64,000 nt of DNA from Bradyrhizobium genosp. SA-3 (GTDB lineage Bacteria > Pseudomonadota > Alphaproteobacteria > Rhizobiales > Xanthobacteraceae): assembly GCF_004212635.1 (NCBI RefSeq), contig NZ_PSRT01000012.1:1-64000 (forward strand), given 5' to 3'. The position numbers were made by a program, and so were the translations under genes. This document shows, in pieces, positions 1 through 10,488 of the stretch (position 1 is its first letter; the number at the start of each line of letters is the position of its first letter). The notes beneath the pieces are model-generated. The model made no database searches. It saw nothing but the letters and a program-made list of their open reading frames with translations, and was not told the origin of the DNA.

Positions 1-101
1 GAGGGTTGGGGAGAGGGTGCTTCCACAATGGGACAATCCCCAAGAGGAGAAAGCCCTCACCCGCCGCTACGCGGCGACCTCTCCCGCAAGCGGGAGAGGT
101 G
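1..101. repeat. Dispersed hairpin repeat (copy 1, cut by window edge)
   Basis: Short palindromes of the form CTCTCCCGCAAGCGGGAGAG lie beside a GGTTGGGGAGAGGGTG segment. The same arrangement recurs at 42467-42584, with related versions at 13365-13519 and 58247-58402. It lies just past the stop of the HAD gene and may act as a terminator or RNA-stability element. Non-coding. Confidence 0.75.
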
Positions 102-118
102 AACGAGCGGCAGCCCCC

Positions 119-931
119 TTAACCAACCCCATTCAGCTTCAAGATCATCTCCATCGCCTCGGCAAAACCATCCTGCTCGTTGGTCGCGGTGACGTGGGTG
201 GCGTGGTCCTTGACGTTGTCGGCGGCATTGCCCATGGCGATCGAGACGCCGCTGACGCGGAACATCGCGAGGTCGTTCTGCATGTCGCCGATGGTCGCGA
301 CTGCCTCGGTCGCAATGCCCACGCGCTTGGCAATGGCCTGCACGAAGGTGCCCTTGTTGAATCCGGGCGGGGTGATGTCGAGATAGTAGGTTTGCGAGCG
401 CACCGCGGTGGCCTCGCTGCCGAGCGCCTCCTGCATCGCCTTCTCGCAACGCTCGAGGCCGGCGGCATCGGCACTGGCGCCGACGATCTTGCAGGCGCTC
501 GCAAGGTACGGCGAAAAATCCGTCACGATGGTCGGATCGGCGCGGATCGTGCGCTGCTCATGCGCGACATAGCTGCCCTCGGGATTGTCGATCAGCCATT
601 TGTCGGTGGTGAAGAGCCACGCGTCGGCGCCGAATTCGCGGAGGATCCGCAACGACCGCTCGGCCGCGCCCGCTGGGATGAGGTGCTGCTCGACCGGCCT
701 CATCTCGGGATCGACGATCGAGGAGCCGTTGAACGGCCCGACCGGCAGCCACAGCGCCAGCGGCTCGATCAGGAAGCGCATGCCGATCGCGGGCCGGCTG
801 GAGGTGATGGTGAAGCCGATGCCCGCCTGGTGCAGCCGCTGCACGGCAGACCTCGCACGCTCCGTCAGCGTCTTGTCCTTGGTCAGCAGCGTACCGTCGA
901 CGTCGGAGACGACCATTGAGATCTTCGTCAT
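119..931 (-). CDS. HAD-superfamily (Cof-type) sugar phosphatase
   Basis: A 270-residue protein with all HAD motifs: DVDGTLL near residues 10-16 (Asp nucleophile and acid/base Asp), TSSRP near 43, a Lys in the NKGT segment near 191, and GDMQND near 214. Length and motif spacing fit the Cof/type IIB cap class, which dephosphorylates small phosphosugars. It is the last gene of the minus-strand pentose phosphate cluster, about 50 bases after gntK, so a sugar phosphate substrate is plausible but not shown. An AAGG ribosome site precedes the ATG. It ends beside a dispersed repeat. Family call firm, substrate unknown. Confidence 0.85.
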   Translation of the reverse strand: MTKISMVVSDVDGTLLTKDKTLTERARSAVQRLHQAGIGFTITSSRPAIGMRFLIEPLALWLPVGPFNGSSIVDPEMRPVEQHLIPAGAAERSLRILREFGADAWLFTTDKWLIDNPEGSYVAHEQRTIRADPTIVTDFSPYLASACKIVGASADAAGLERCEKAMQEALGSEATAVRSQTYYLDITPPGFNKGTFVQAIAKRVGIATEAVATIGDMQNDLAMFRVSGVSIAMGNAADNVKDHATHVTATNEQDGFAEAMEMILKLNGVG

Positions 932-978
932 GGCAGGACCTTAAGGTTCAGGTTTCTTGAAGGTTCAGCTTGTTGGCC

Positions 979-1509
979 TCAGCGCTTCGCCCCGCCCAAC
1001 CTCAATTGCCGCACCACGCCGTCCACGATCGCCTCAACGGATTCGTCGATCGAGACGGTGATGACGTGCTCGCCGGCCTCCGGCGGCTCCAGCGTGTTGA
1101 ACTGGCTGGTCAACAGCTCGGGCGGCATGAAATGACCCTTGCGGTGCGCGAGCCGCTCGGCGATCAGCTCCTTGGTGCCCTTCAGGAAGACGAAGCGGAC
1201 GTCGTCGCGTCCACGCAGCAGCACGTCACGATAGGCGTGTTTCAGCGCCGAGCAGGCAATGATGACGTGTTCGCCGCGCCCGCAGACCCGTGCGATCTCG
1301 TCGGCGATGGCGTTGAGCCAGGGCCAGCGGTCCTCGTCGGTGAGCGGATGGCCCGCCTTCATCTTCTCGACATTGCTGGCGGGATGAAAGCTGTCGCCGT
1401 CCTCGAAGCGCCAGCCAAGGCGCTGGCCGAGCGCTTCCGCGATCGTGCTCTTGCCCGAGCCAGACACGCCCATCACGATCAATGCACAAGGTGCTTCAAC
1501 GCCCGCCAC
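979..1509 (-). CDS. gntK: Gluconokinase
   Basis: Phosphorylates D-gluconate to 6-phosphogluconate, feeding the pentose phosphate and Entner-Doudoroff routes. A GTG start at 1509 gives 176 residues, the usual size; it has a strong GGAGG about six bases upstream and puts the Walker A loop GVSGSGKST at residues 14-22. The open frame extends to 1596, but that extra N-terminus is unlike the family. Later motifs DGDSFHP and CSALKHAYRD are typical of GntK. The start lies inside the 3' end of pgl (overlap about 14 bases), suggesting translational coupling. Confidence 0.92.
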   Translation of the reverse strand: MAGVEAPCALIVMGVSGSGKSTIAEALGQRLGWRFEDGDSFHPASNVEKMKAGHPLTDEDRWPWLNAIADEIARVCGRGEHVIIACSALKHAYRDVLLRGRDDVRFVFLKGTKELIAERLAHRKGHFMPPELLTSQFNTLEPPEAGEHVITVSIDESVEAIVDGVVRQLRLGGAKR

Positions 1510-2242
1510 GAATTCCCTCCGGAAGCGCGGCCTGGTCGACCAGCCAGACGGTCTCACCATTCGAGCGCGCGCGTAACGCCGGCAGAGTCTCGCCATTGAG
1601 GAGGCGCGTCAAGATCGCCCGCTTGTCGTGCCCGGCAATCTCGAACAGCATTTCGCGGCAGGAGGCCAGAACGGGCAAGGTGAGCGAGACCCGCGGCACG
1701 AAAGGCGCGACATTGGCCTTGAGCACCCCGATGACCCAGCGCTCGGTCTTCTCGATTTCGGGATAGCCGGGAAACAGCGAGGCGGTGTGGCCGTCCGGGC
1801 CCGCGCCCATCAGGACCATGTCGAACAGCGGCCGCGCCGGATCGAGCCGGTCCGCGCCGTAGAAGGCTTGCAGCTCGTGCGCATAGGTCTCGGCGCTGCG
1901 ATCAGGATTTTCGGTCGTGGTCGGGATCGGGTGGATATGGCCTGAGGGGGCACTGCGATCAAGAAATGTCGCGCGGGCCACTGCCATGTTGTTGAGGGGA
2001 TCGCTTTCCGGCACGAAACGCTCGTCGCCGATGAACCAGTGCACGCGCTCCCACGGGATTCTTTCGCGCCAGGCATCGCTGCCAAGCAGCTGATAGAGCT
2101 TCTTCGGGCTGGAGCCGCCGGTGAGGCAGATTGCGATGCGCGAGGGGTTGGCGGCGATCCGCGCCATCACCCGTTCGGCCGCGGTCTGCGCCAGCGCCTC
2201 GGCGTCGGCCGCGACGATCAGCTTCGGCTGCTCGGCCGCCAT
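1496..2242 (-). CDS. pgl: 6-phosphogluconolactonase (DevB/SOL family)
   Basis: Hydrolyses 6-phosphogluconolactone to 6-phosphogluconate, the second step of the oxidative pentose phosphate pathway. Family marks are CLTGGSSP, the WFIGDERFVP segment and GAGPDGHTASLFPG. The ATG at 2242 (248 residues) shares one base with the zwf stop and has GGAAG upstream; an in-frame GTG one codon earlier is an alternative. It lies between zwf and gntK, in pathway order, and is tightly coupled to both. Confidence 0.93.
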   Translation of the reverse strand: MAAEQPKLIVAADAEALAQTAAERVMARIAANPSRIAICLTGGSSPKKLYQLLGSDAWRERIPWERVHWFIGDERFVPESDPLNNMAVARATFLDRSAPSGHIHPIPTTTENPDRSAETYAHELQAFYGADRLDPARPLFDMVLMGAGPDGHTASLFPGYPEIEKTERWVIGVLKANVAPFVPRVSLTLPVLASCREMLFEIAGHDKRAILTRLLNGETLPALRARSNGETVWLVDQAALPEGIRGGR

Positions 2243-3753
2243 CACGAGTACTTCCGCCAGCTTCGTCCGTCGCGCCGGAGCAGCTCGTCCGCGCAGGCCG
2301 GGCCATCGCTGCCGGCTTCATAGGTCTCGATGCCGTTGGTGCCCGCACTTTTCCAGGCGTCCAGGAACGGCTGCACCGCCTGCCATCCGGCCTCGATACC
2401 GTCGGCGCGCTGGAACAGGATGTTGTCGCCGATCATGCAGTCGTAGAGCAGCGTCTCGTAGCCGGTCGAGGGATCGGCGCGGAAATAGTCACCATAGCGG
2501 AACTTCATTTCGACGCCGTCGATGGTGACGCTCGGTCCCGGGATCTTGGCGTTGAACTGGAGCTCGATGGTCTCGGTCGGCGCGATGCCGATGGTGAGGA
2601 AGTTCTGCGACAGGCGGTCGACCGTCGTGCCTGAGAACATCGACAGCGGCGCCTGCTTGAACTTGATCGCGACCTCCGTGCGCTTGTGGCCCAGCGCCTT
2701 GCCGGTGCGCAAATAGAAGGGCACGCCGGCCCAGCGCCAATTGTCGATCATCAGCTTCAGCGCGACAAAGGTCTCGGTGGTGCTGCCGGGCTTGACGTCC
2801 GCCGTCTTGCGATAATCGGGAATCTCCTCGTCGCCGATGTGGCCTGCGAGATATTGCGCGCGCACCGAGCTCTTCAGCGCTTCCTCTTCGCTCGGCCGCT
2901 GGATCGCGGTGAGCACTTCGGCCTTCTCGGAGCGGACCGAATGCGCGTCGAAACGGCTCGGCGGCTCCATCGCCACCAACGACATCAGCTGGAACAGATG
3001 GTTCGGCACCATGTCGCGGAGCGCACCGGTGGCATCGTAGAAGCCGCCGCGGTGGCCGACGCCGAGCTTCTCCTCCACCGTGATCTGGATGTGGTCGATG
3101 TGGTTGCGATTCCAGATCGGCTCGAACATGCCGTTGGCAAAGCGCAGCACCAGGATGTTCTGCACCGTCTCCTTGCCGAGATAGTGATCGATCCGGTAGA
3201 TCTGGTGCTCGTCCATGATCTTCAGCAGCTCGGCATTCAGCGCCCGTGCCGAGGCGAGGTCGGTGCCGAACGGCTTCTCGATCACCAGCCTTCGCCAGGC
3301 GCCGTTCTGCTTCATTAGGCCGGTGCGTCCGAGCTCGCGCGCGGTCGGCGCGAAAGCCGCGGGCGGGGTCGCGAGGTAGAACAGCCGGTTGCCGCCGGTA
3401 CCTCGCGCGCATTCCAGCGAATTCAGATGTTCGCCCAAGCGATCGAAGGAGGGTGGATCCTTCGGATCGGCCTCGACGAAAGTCACGCATTGCAGCAGTT
3501 GTTTTGCGACCACGTCGTCAACCGGGCGGGTTGCAAACTCGCGCACGCCCTTCATCAGGCTGTCGCGCAGCTCGCCATCCGACTGAGCCTTGCGGCCCAC
3601 GCCGACGACGCAGAACTTCTCCGGCAAAAGGTCTTCGGCGGCGAGATTGTAGAGCGATGGCATCACCAGCCGATGGGTCAGGTCTCCGGTCACGCCAAAG
3701 ATGACGAAGGCGCAATTTTCCGGCTTGCGCTTTGGCTGCGGGTCTTTTGTCAC
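2242..3753 (-). CDS. zwf: Glucose-6-phosphate 1-dehydrogenase
   Basis: Oxidises glucose 6-phosphate to the lactone with NADP+. The N-terminal nucleotide loop reads FGVTGDL (residues 19-25), and the substrate signature RIDHYLGKE is near residue 188. The open frame runs back to 4080 inside gnd; that extension is only an overlapping frame. The GTG at 3753 gives 503 residues, normal for the family, and lies 29 bases after the gnd stop with a weak AAGG upstream. Start moderately sure, identity certain. Part of the tal-pgi/gnd/zwf/pgl/gntK operon. Confidence 0.93.
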   Translation of the reverse strand: MTKDPQPKRKPENCAFVIFGVTGDLTHRLVMPSLYNLAAEDLLPEKFCVVGVGRKAQSDGELRDSLMKGVREFATRPVDDVVAKQLLQCVTFVEADPKDPPSFDRLGEHLNSLECARGTGGNRLFYLATPPAAFAPTARELGRTGLMKQNGAWRRLVIEKPFGTDLASARALNAELLKIMDEHQIYRIDHYLGKETVQNILVLRFANGMFEPIWNRNHIDHIQITVEEKLGVGHRGGFYDATGALRDMVPNHLFQLMSLVAMEPPSRFDAHSVRSEKAEVLTAIQRPSEEEALKSSVRAQYLAGHIGDEEIPDYRKTADVKPGSTTETFVALKLMIDNWRWAGVPFYLRTGKALGHKRTEVAIKFKQAPLSMFSGTTVDRLSQNFLTIGIAPTETIELQFNAKIPGPSVTIDGVEMKFRYGDYFRADPSTGYETLLYDCMIGDNILFQRADGIEAGWQAVQPFLDAWKSAGTNGIETYEAGSDGPACADELLRRDGRSWRKYS

Positions 3754-3782
3754 GAATTTGTCGGCCTTCGCTTGAGTAGGTT

Positions 3783-4781
3783 TTACTTCGGCTTCGGCGC
3801 GCCGGGCTGCTTCGGCTCCTTGTGGCCGCCGAACCCTGCGCGCATCGCGGAGAGAATTTTCTCGGCGAAGGTGTGTTCCTTGCGGGAACGGAAACGTGTG
3901 TAGAGCGCCGCGGTCAGGACCTCGGCGGGCACGGCCTCGTCGATCGCCGCATTCACGGTCCAGCGTCCTTCGCCGGAATCCTCGACGAAGCCGGAATATT
4001 CCGACAATGCGGGGCTGTCGGCGAGCGCCGTCGAGGTGAGGTCGAGCAGCCAGGATGGAATCACGCTGCCGCGCCGCCACACCTCGGCAATGTCGGCGAG
4101 ATCGAAATCGTAGCGATGGTCCGCCGGCAGCGCCTCGATATTGGCGTTCTTGAGGATGTCAAAACCTTCGGCATAGGCCTGCATCAGGCCGTATTCGATG
4201 CCGTTATGGATCATCTTGACGAAATGGCCGGCCCCGACGGGGCCTGCATGGATGTAGCCCTGCTCGATGCGGGGATCGCGGCCCTCGCGCCCCGGCGTGC
4301 GCGGAATGTCGCCGGCACCGGGCGCGAGCGCAGCGAAGATCGGATCGAGCCGGTCGACCACCTGTTTCTCGCCGCCGATCATCATGCAATAGCCGCGGTC
4401 CAGCCCCCAGACGCCGCCTGACGTGCCGACGTCGACATAGTGGATGCCGCGCTCCTTCAGTGCATGGCCACGGCGGACGTCGTCCTGCCAGAAGGTGTTG
4501 CCGCCGTCGATGATGACGTCGCCAGCCTGCATCACGCCCGCGATCGTGTCGATCGTGGTCTCGGTGATGCGCCCAGCGGGCAGCATCACCCAGGCCGTGC
4601 GCGGCCGCTCCAGTTTTGAGACGAACTCTTCCAGCGTCGCGGCGCCTACCGCGCCGTCTGCGGCCAGACCCGCGACGGCCTTGGCGTCCTTGTCATAGAC
4701 CACGGTCGAATGGCCGTGACGCATCAGGCGGCGAACGATGTTGCCGCCCATCCGGCCGAGGCCGATCATGCCGAGTTGCAT
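3783..4781 (-). CDS. gnd: 6-phosphogluconate dehydrogenase (decarboxylating), short form
   Basis: Converts 6-phosphogluconate to ribulose 5-phosphate with release of CO2. It begins with a Rossmann loop GLGRMG (residues 7-12) and keeps the GGNTFW and [10 protein letters not shown] segments and the HNGIEYG catalytic stretch. At 332 residues it is the short (GntZ/YqeC-like) form, about 140 residues shorter than the enteric Gnd. Such forms are often NAD-preferring, but cofactor choice cannot be read here. AAGGAAG precedes the ATG. It lies 13 bases after tal-pgi. Confidence 0.92.
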   Translation of the reverse strand: MQLGMIGLGRMGGNIVRRLMRHGHSTVVYDKDAKAVAGLAADGAVGAATLEEFVSKLERPRTAWVMLPAGRITETTIDTIAGVMQAGDVIIDGGNTFWQDDVRRGHALKERGIHYVDVGTSGGVWGLDRGYCMMIGGEKQVVDRLDPIFAALAPGAGDIPRTPGREGRDPRIEQGYIHAGPVGAGHFVKMIHNGIEYGLMQAYAEGFDILKNANIEALPADHRYDFDLADIAEVWRRGSVIPSWLLDLTSTALADSPALSEYSGFVEDSGEGRWTVNAAIDEAVPAEVLTAALYTRFRSRKEHTFAEKILSAMRAGFGGHKEPKQPGAPKPK

Positions 4782-4794
4782 GTGAGAGCTTCCT

Positions 4795-7644
4795 TTAGTT
4801 CAGTGCATCGTTAAGCGCCGCATTGAGCGCCACGAGACCTTTCTTGAGCCCGCCCTTGAGGTGGACGCGCAGCGCGCGCCGGCCACGTTCGGTGAGCACG
4901 TCGAAATCGCCACGCGCCTGCGCCGCCTTGATCACACCGAAGCTCGCCTTCTGGCCCGGCACCGGAAGGTCCTTGCTGTCGTCCGCCGTGATCTGGAGGA
5001 ACACGCCGCTGTCGGGTCCGCCCTTGTAGGCTTGCCCCGTGGAGTGCAGGAAGCGCGGTCCGAACTCGGCGCAGGTCGCGACGTGCCGCTTCTCGCGCAC
5101 TTCGAGCCGCATGGCCTGGAGCGCGTCGATGGTCGCCTTGTCCCGCGCGATGTAGCCGAGCAGGGCGACATAGTCGCCATGACCCGAGCGCGACAGATGC
5201 GCCTTCAGCCAGGAGGAGAGATCGCCGTTGGCGCCGGCGGCGCGCAGCGCCGTGGCGTTGGCCTCATCGGTGTAGAGATCGGCTTCATCGGTGCTGACCA
5301 CCGGCTCCTCGGCCGGCAGCGCGCCGGTCTTCTCGAACGACGCGGTGAGTTCGCGGGTCTTGATCTTGGCCGCTTCCACGTCCGGTTGGTCGAACGGGTT
5401 GATGCCGAGAATGCTGCCGGCCACGGCCGTCGCCATCTCGAAGCGGAAGAACTCCTGGCCGAGATGGTCGATCGACTTCAGGACGATGCGCGCCACGGGA
5501 TGGCCGGCCGCCTCGATCGCGGCAAGCTTGGAATCATGGGCCGCGTCCGCCTCACCGTCGATGCGGATGTCGATGAAGAACCGGTCGTTGCCGTAAATCG
5601 CGGGTTCGCCCAGCGGCTCGCCCTCGATCGGGATCAGGCCCTTGCCCTCCTTGCCGGTCGATTCCGCGATCAGCTGCTCGGCCCAGGCGCCGAAATCGGC
5701 GATCTTCTTCGATGACAGGATCGTCACCTTGTCGCGGCCTTCGAGGCCGGCAAGGCCCATGGCAAGGCCGAGCTGCACGCCCGGGTTCTCGGATGGCGGA
5801 ACGTCCGGCCCGCAGGAGCGGGCCATCGCGAGCGCATGCTTGACGAAGGTCTTGACGTCGATGCCCGCGGTCGCCGCCGGCACCAGGCCGAACGGCGAGA
5901 GCACCGAATAGCGGCCGCCGATCGTGGGCTCGCCATGAAAGATGCGGGCGTAGTTCAGCTTCTTCGCCGCCTTCTCCAGCGACGAGCCGGGATCGGTGAC
6001 CGCGATGAAGCGATGGCCGGTCTTCACCTTCGGCCCGACTGCCTTAGCAACCTGCTCATGGAAATAGTCCTTCATCGCGTTCGGCTCGGTGGTGCCGCCG
6101 GACTTGCTGGAGACGATGAAGACGGTGTTGGCGATGTCGATCTTCGCCTCCATCGCCCGCACCTCCGCCGGATCGGTGGAATCCAGCACGTGCAGTTTCG
6201 GGAAGCCGGGCTTTTTCCCAAAGGTCTCGGCCAGCACCTCCGGCCCGAGGCTCGATCCGCCCATGCCGAGCACGACGGCGTCCGAGAATTTTTGGCCCTT
6301 CACGCGGCCCGCATAGTCCTCGTAGTCGGCGATGTCGGCCTTGGCCGCGCTGTCGAGCCAGCCGAGCCATTTGTCCTCATCGGCGCCGGTCCAGACCGAC
6401 TTGTCGCGCTGCCACAGCCTGCGGATCTTGGCGGATGCGCGCCATTCCTCGGTGCTCTTGGCCACGGCCTTGCCGAGCCCGTCACTGAGCGAGAGAAACT
6501 GGCGGTCGAGCGCGGGCCCGAGCACGACGGCGCGCTTATGGGCGACGGCGCCATAGAGCTTGTCGGCGGCGTCGGCGAACAGCTTGACGCCGTCCTTGAC
6601 AAGTTCCTCGGTGATCGCATCGAGCGAGATGCCGGAGCGTTCCAGCTCCTCCAGCACGCGCCTTGCGTCGTCGACATTCTCCTCCAGGGTATCGCGGAGC
6701 TTGCCATGATCGCGGAACGCCTCCAGCGTCGCCGGCGGCATCGTGTTGATGGTGTTGGGGCCGATCAGCTCCTCGACATAGAGGACGTCGCTATAGTCCT
6801 TGTTCTTGGTGCCGGTGGACGCCCACAGCATGCGCTGCGGCTTGGCGCCCTTGGCGGCGAGCTTCTCCCAGCGCGGGCCGGAGAACAGGCGCTTGTAGTC
6901 CTGGTAGGCGAGCTTGGCATTGGCGATCGCGACCTTGCCCTTCAGCGCTGCGAGGCGCTCCTTTTCGCTGGGGTCGTTGGCGCGGGCGATCTTTTCGTCG
7001 AGCTGCTTGTCGACCAAGGTGTCGATCCGGCTGACGAAGAAGCTCGCGACGCTCGCCACATGCGACGGATCGCCGCCGCCCGCGACGTATCTTTCCAGAC
7101 CGGCAAGGTAGGCCTCGGCGACATCAAGATAGACCTCCTTGGAGAACAACAGCGTGATGTTGATGCTGATGCCCTCGCCAATGAGCTGCTCGACCGCCGG
7201 CAGGCCCTCCGGCGTCGCCGGCACCTTGACCATCAGGTTCTTGCGATCGACGTCCTTCCAGAGCCGCTGCGCCTCGGCGACCGTGCCGGCCGTGTCCATC
7301 GCCAGATAGGGCGAGACCTCCAGGCTGACATAGCCGTCGCCTCCCTCGAGGCGGTCGTAGACTGGGCGCAGCACGTCGGCGGCGTTCTGGATGTCCTCGA
7401 CCGCGACGGCCTCGAACAGGTCGGCCACGGTCCGGTCGCCGCGCTTCAGCGCCTTGCCGATCGAGGCGTCATATTCGTCCGAGCTGCCGATCGCCTTCTC
7501 GAAGATCGAGGGATTGGAGGTGACGCCCTTGACGCCGTCGGTGTCGATCAGTCGCTTCAAATCGCCCTTGGCGATGAAGCCGCGGGCCAGGAAGTCCAGC
7601 CAGACAGCTTGTCCGTGCTTTTCCAGTTCTTTGACGGGATTCAT
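4795..7644 (-). CDS. tal-pgi: Bifunctional transaldolase / glucose-6-phosphate isomerase
   Basis: A single 949-residue frame. Residues 1 to about 370 are transaldolase ([11 protein letters not shown] near the start; Schiff-base Lys in MVKVPAT near 138). Residues about 380-949 are phosphoglucose isomerase ([10 protein letters not shown] near 461, [10 protein letters not shown] near 515). The two activities link the non-oxidative pentose phosphate branch with fructose and glucose 6-phosphate pools. Fusions of this kind are known in some alphaproteobacteria and other bacteria, so I read it as natural. First gene of the operon; GGAGA lies about 13 bases before the ATG. Confidence 0.93.
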   Translation of the reverse strand: MNPVKELEKHGQAVWLDFLARGFIAKGDLKRLIDTDGVKGVTSNPSIFEKAIGSSDEYDASIGKALKRGDRTVADLFEAVAVEDIQNAADVLRPVYDRLEGGDGYVSLEVSPYLAMDTAGTVAEAQRLWKDVDRKNLMVKVPATPEGLPAVEQLIGEGISINITLLFSKEVYLDVAEAYLAGLERYVAGGGDPSHVASVASFFVSRIDTLVDKQLDEKIARANDPSEKERLAALKGKVAIANAKLAYQDYKRLFSGPRWEKLAAKGAKPQRMLWASTGTKNKDYSDVLYVEELIGPNTINTMPPATLEAFRDHGKLRDTLEENVDDARRVLEELERSGISLDAITEELVKDGVKLFADAADKLYGAVAHKRAVVLGPALDRQFLSLSDGLGKAVAKSTEEWRASAKIRRLWQRDKSVWTGADEDKWLGWLDSAAKADIADYEDYAGRVKGQKFSDAVVLGMGGSSLGPEVLAETFGKKPGFPKLHVLDSTDPAEVRAMEAKIDIANTVFIVSSKSGGTTEPNAMKDYFHEQVAKAVGPKVKTGHRFIAVTDPGSSLEKAAKKLNYARIFHGEPTIGGRYSVLSPFGLVPAATAGIDVKTFVKHALAMARSCGPDVPPSENPGVQLGLAMGLAGLEGRDKVTILSSKKIADFGAWAEQLIAESTGKEGKGLIPIEGEPLGEPAIYGNDRFFIDIRIDGEADAAHDSKLAAIEAAGHPVARIVLKSIDHLGQEFFRFEMATAVAGSILGINPFDQPDVEAAKIKTRELTASFEKTGALPAEEPVVSTDEADLYTDEANATALRAAGANGDLSSWLKAHLSRSGHGDYVALLGYIARDKATIDALQAMRLEVREKRHVATCAEFGPRFLHSTGQAYKGGPDSGVFLQITADDSKDLPVPGQKASFGVIKAAQARGDFDVLTERGRRALRVHLKGGLKKGLVALNAALNDALN

Positions 7645-8471
7645 GATGTTTATTTATCTCCAAGCCTGCGGGCGAGGGGTTTCCGCGCCGGTCCTGACGC
7701 GCTATCCTCTAGCCTACATGCTCCCGGGAGGGAACCAATCAAGAGGATAAGCGTCATACCCTCGGGTGTAACTCCGTCGCGATCATGGCGATCCAGGCGG
7801 GTGTAGGTGTGTTGCGTAGAGGGCGTTGGCTAGGAAGAGAAGACTCGGCTGGCGGTCTCGTTGCGTAACGTTGGCCGGCTCGCCTCGCCAGTCAGCGGTT
7901 GTGTGGAGTGCGATCGACAGATTCCGGGTCGTCGGTGCATTTGGTCGCGAACGGCCATGCGGGGGAAGCATGCCAGCACATCATGATGGTGCTCGCCGCC
8001 ACTGACAGTCCTCCGCATCGGCAATGAATTTCTGCCGTGGGATTTGATTGCAGAGATCTCTGCTGAAGAATGTCGCGACCACAAGATTATCGTGCTGACG
8101 CCGCCGGCCTTGCGGCCGATTTTAATACACTAATGCGCTCTTGCCGCGACTGTCGCACGGCCGGCCATCCACGCACTGCATTGCAGCAGGAAGATGAACG
8201 CGGCGCTCAAGGCTTCGCCGTACAAGCGTCATAAGATCGCCGCTGGCAGATCGCTATGCTGCAGCGCCGGATGGATTAATCCCCGGTAATGCCCGGATGT
8301 TGCGACCAAGTGACATTTCCTGGAAATGAGCCAATATGGATGTAGATTCGCTCAAATTACAGGCAGGTGCCTGTTCGTAACTCAACGAGTGCCTACGTTG
8401 TGCATTGCGTCGAGTCGGCACCCGGGTGTCCAATGATCGTCATGTGCTCACGCTGATTCGAAACGGCCTGA
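7645..8471. other. Gene-free intergenic region
   Basis: About 830 bases between the divergent tal-pgi and prkA operons. The open frames here are short, lack ribosome sites and have no recognisable protein signature. It should hold the promoter of the tal-pgi operon, but I could not pick one out. A small CGGCC-TTGC-GGCCG stem followed by ATTTT near 8108-8125 is the only terminator-like element. Composition is less GC-rich than the flanking genes, so decayed insert DNA is possible. Confidence 0.5.
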
Positions 8472-8497
8472 GGAACGGTCCGGTAACTCCTTTCGTT
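8472..8497 (+). promoter_or_regulatory. EcfG (general stress sigma) promoter of prkA
   Basis: GGAAC at 8472-8476 and CGTT at 8494-8497 with a 17-base spacer match the alphaproteobacterial EcfG/RpoE2 consensus (GGAAC-N16/17-CGTT). Transcription would start near 8505, giving a leader of about 27 bases before the prkA ATG at 8532. Target genes of this family are sigma-S/general-stress controlled in other bacteria, which agrees with the assignment. Confidence 0.8.
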
Positions 8498-8531
8498 TCA
8501 GCTTGTAGCGGAACTCACGCGGAGAGGGATC

Positions 8532-10475
8532 ATGTACAACGATTCTCTATTCAACGCTTTCGCTCGGTCGTTCGAGGCGAGAAGCCAGCACGACATGTCG
8601 ATGGCGGAATATCTGGAATCGTGTCGAAGCGATCCCATGAAATACGCGAATTCGGCCGAACGACTACTAGCGGCGATCGGTGACCCTCAGACGATTGACA
8701 CGGCCAAGGACCCACGCCTTGGCCGCATTTTTTTGAACCGCACGATCCGCACCTATCCGGCCTTCGCCGGCTTCTACGGCATGGAAGAAACCATCGAGCG
8801 CATCGTCGGCTTCTTCCGTCACGCCGCGCAAGGCCTCGAAGAGCGCAAGCAGATCCTCTATTTGCTCGGCCCGGTTGGCGGCGGCAAATCATCGCTCGCC
8901 GAGCGGTTGAAGTCGCTGATGGAAGTGCAACCCATCTACGTGCTGAAGGCCGGCGACGAGCTCTCGCCCGTGTTCGAGAGCCCGCTCAGCCTGTTCGATC
9001 CCGATCAGCTCGGGCCGATGCTGGAGGAGAAGTACGGCATTCCACGCCGCCGCCTCACCGGCCTGATGAGCCCGTGGTGCTACAAGCGGCTGGAATCCTT
9101 CGGCGGCGACATCTCGCAATTCCGCGTTGCCAAGATCCAGCCGTCGCGGCTGCGCCAGATCGCGGTCGCCAAGACCGAGCCCGGTGATGAGAACAATCAG
9201 GACATCTCCTCGCTGGTCGGCAAGGTCGACATCCGCAAGCTCGAGACCTACGCGCAGAACGATCCCGACGCCTACAGCTATTCCGGCGGCCTCAACCGCG
9301 CCAACCAGGGCATCCTCGAATTCGTCGAGATGTTCAAGGCGCCGATCAAGATGCTGCATCCGTTGCTGACCGCGACGCAGGAAGGCAACTACATCGGCAC
9401 CGAGAACATCGGCGCGATCCCCTTCACCGGCATCATCCTCGCGCACTCCAACGAAGCCGAGTGGACGAGCTTCAAGGCCAACAAGAACAACGAGGCGTTC
9501 ATCGACCGCATCTGCGTCATCAAGGTGCCGTACTGCCTCAGGGTCACCGAAGAGCAGAAGATCTACGAGAAGCTGATCCAGGGTTCCGAGCTCGCCTCGG
9601 CTCCTTGCGCGCCTTCGACACTGGAGACGCTGGCGCGGTTCTCGGTGATGTCGCGCCTGCGCAAGCACGAGAACTCCACCCTGTTCGGCAAGATGCGGGT
9701 CTATGACGGTGAGAGCCTGAAGGAGTCCGATCCGAAGGCGCGCAGCGTCCAGGAATATCGCGATGCTGCCGGCGTCGACGAGGGCATGGACGGCGCCTCC
9801 ACCCGCTTCGCCTTCAAGGTCCTGGCCGCGACCTTCAATCACGACCCGCAGGAGGTCGCCGCCGACGCCGTGCACCTGATGTACGCGCTGGAGCAGGCGA
9901 TCCGCCGCGAGCAGCTTCCCGAGGAAACCGAGAAACGTTATCTCGAATTCATCAAGGCGGAGCTCGCGCCGCGCTATGCCGAGTTCATCGGCAACGAGAT
10001 CCAGAAGGCCTATCTCGAATCCTACTCCGATTACGGCCAGAATCTGTTCGACCGCTACGTCGACTATGCCGACGCCTGGATCGAGGATCAGGACTTCAAG
10101 GATCCCGACACCGGCCAGCTGCTGGATCGCGAGTTGTTGAACCAGGAACTGACGAAAATCGAGAAACCGGCGGGCATTGCCAACCCGAAGGACTTCCGCA
10201 ACGAGGTCGTCAAATTCTCGTTACGCTCGCGGGCCCAGAACGCTGGCAAGAATCCGACTTGGACCTCCTACGAGAAGATTCGCGACGTGATCGAAAAGCG
10301 GATATTCTCCCAGGTCGAGGACCTGCTTCCGGTCATCTCCTTCGGGTCGAAGAAGGACGGCGAGACGGAGAAGAAGCACGGCGAGTTCGTCGCACGCATG
10401 GTGGAGCGCGGCTACACCGAGCGTCAGGTTCGCCGGCTCGTCGAGTGGTACATGCGCGTGAAGCAGGCCGGTTGA
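8532..10475 (+). CDS. prkA: PrkA/YeaG-family serine protein kinase (AAA+)
   Basis: A 647-residue cytoplasmic protein, close to the 644 residues of E. coli YeaG. The N-terminal AAA domain has a Walker A loop GPVGGGKSS near residues 113-121; the C-terminal PrkA domain follows from about residue 380. Family members are stress- and stationary-phase-linked kinases or AAA+ proteases. The ATG at 8532 has GGAGAGG upstream and a matching EcfG promoter. It heads a three-gene operon with a DUF444 (VWA-like) protein and SpoVR, a set conserved across many proteobacteria. Confidence 0.95.
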   Translation: MYNDSLFNAFARSFEARSQHDMSMAEYLESCRSDPMKYANSAERLLAAIGDPQTIDTAKDPRLGRIFLNRTIRTYPAFAGFYGMEETIERIVGFFRHAAQGLEERKQILYLLGPVGGGKSSLAERLKSLMEVQPIYVLKAGDELSPVFESPLSLFDPDQLGPMLEEKYGIPRRRLTGLMSPWCYKRLESFGGDISQFRVAKIQPSRLRQIAVAKTEPGDENNQDISSLVGKVDIRKLETYAQNDPDAYSYSGGLNRANQGILEFVEMFKAPIKMLHPLLTATQEGNYIGTENIGAIPFTGIILAHSNEAEWTSFKANKNNEAFIDRICVIKVPYCLRVTEEQKIYEKLIQGSELASAPCAPSTLETLARFSVMSRLRKHENSTLFGKMRVYDGESLKESDPKARSVQEYRDAAGVDEGMDGASTRFAFKVLAATFNHDPQEVAADAVHLMYALEQAIRREQLPEETEKRYLEFIKAELAPRYAEFIGNEIQKAYLESYSDYGQNLFDRYVDYADAWIEDQDFKDPDTGQLLDRELLNQELTKIEKPAGIANPKDFRNEVVKFSLRSRAQNAGKNPTWTSYEKIRDVIEKRIFSQVEDLLPVISFGSKKDGETEKKHGEFVARMVERGYTERQVRRLVEWYMRVKQAG

Positions 10476-10488
10476 GGCGGATGGGACA

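Noticed and set aside
3754-4080. Extended N-terminus for zwf
   Set aside because: It overlaps gnd in another frame and is unlike the family; the GTG at 3753 gives the normal length.
5836-7806. 656-residue open frame on the plus strand
   Set aside because: Antisense to tal-pgi; arises from high GC and codon bias, with no recognisable domain or ribosome site.
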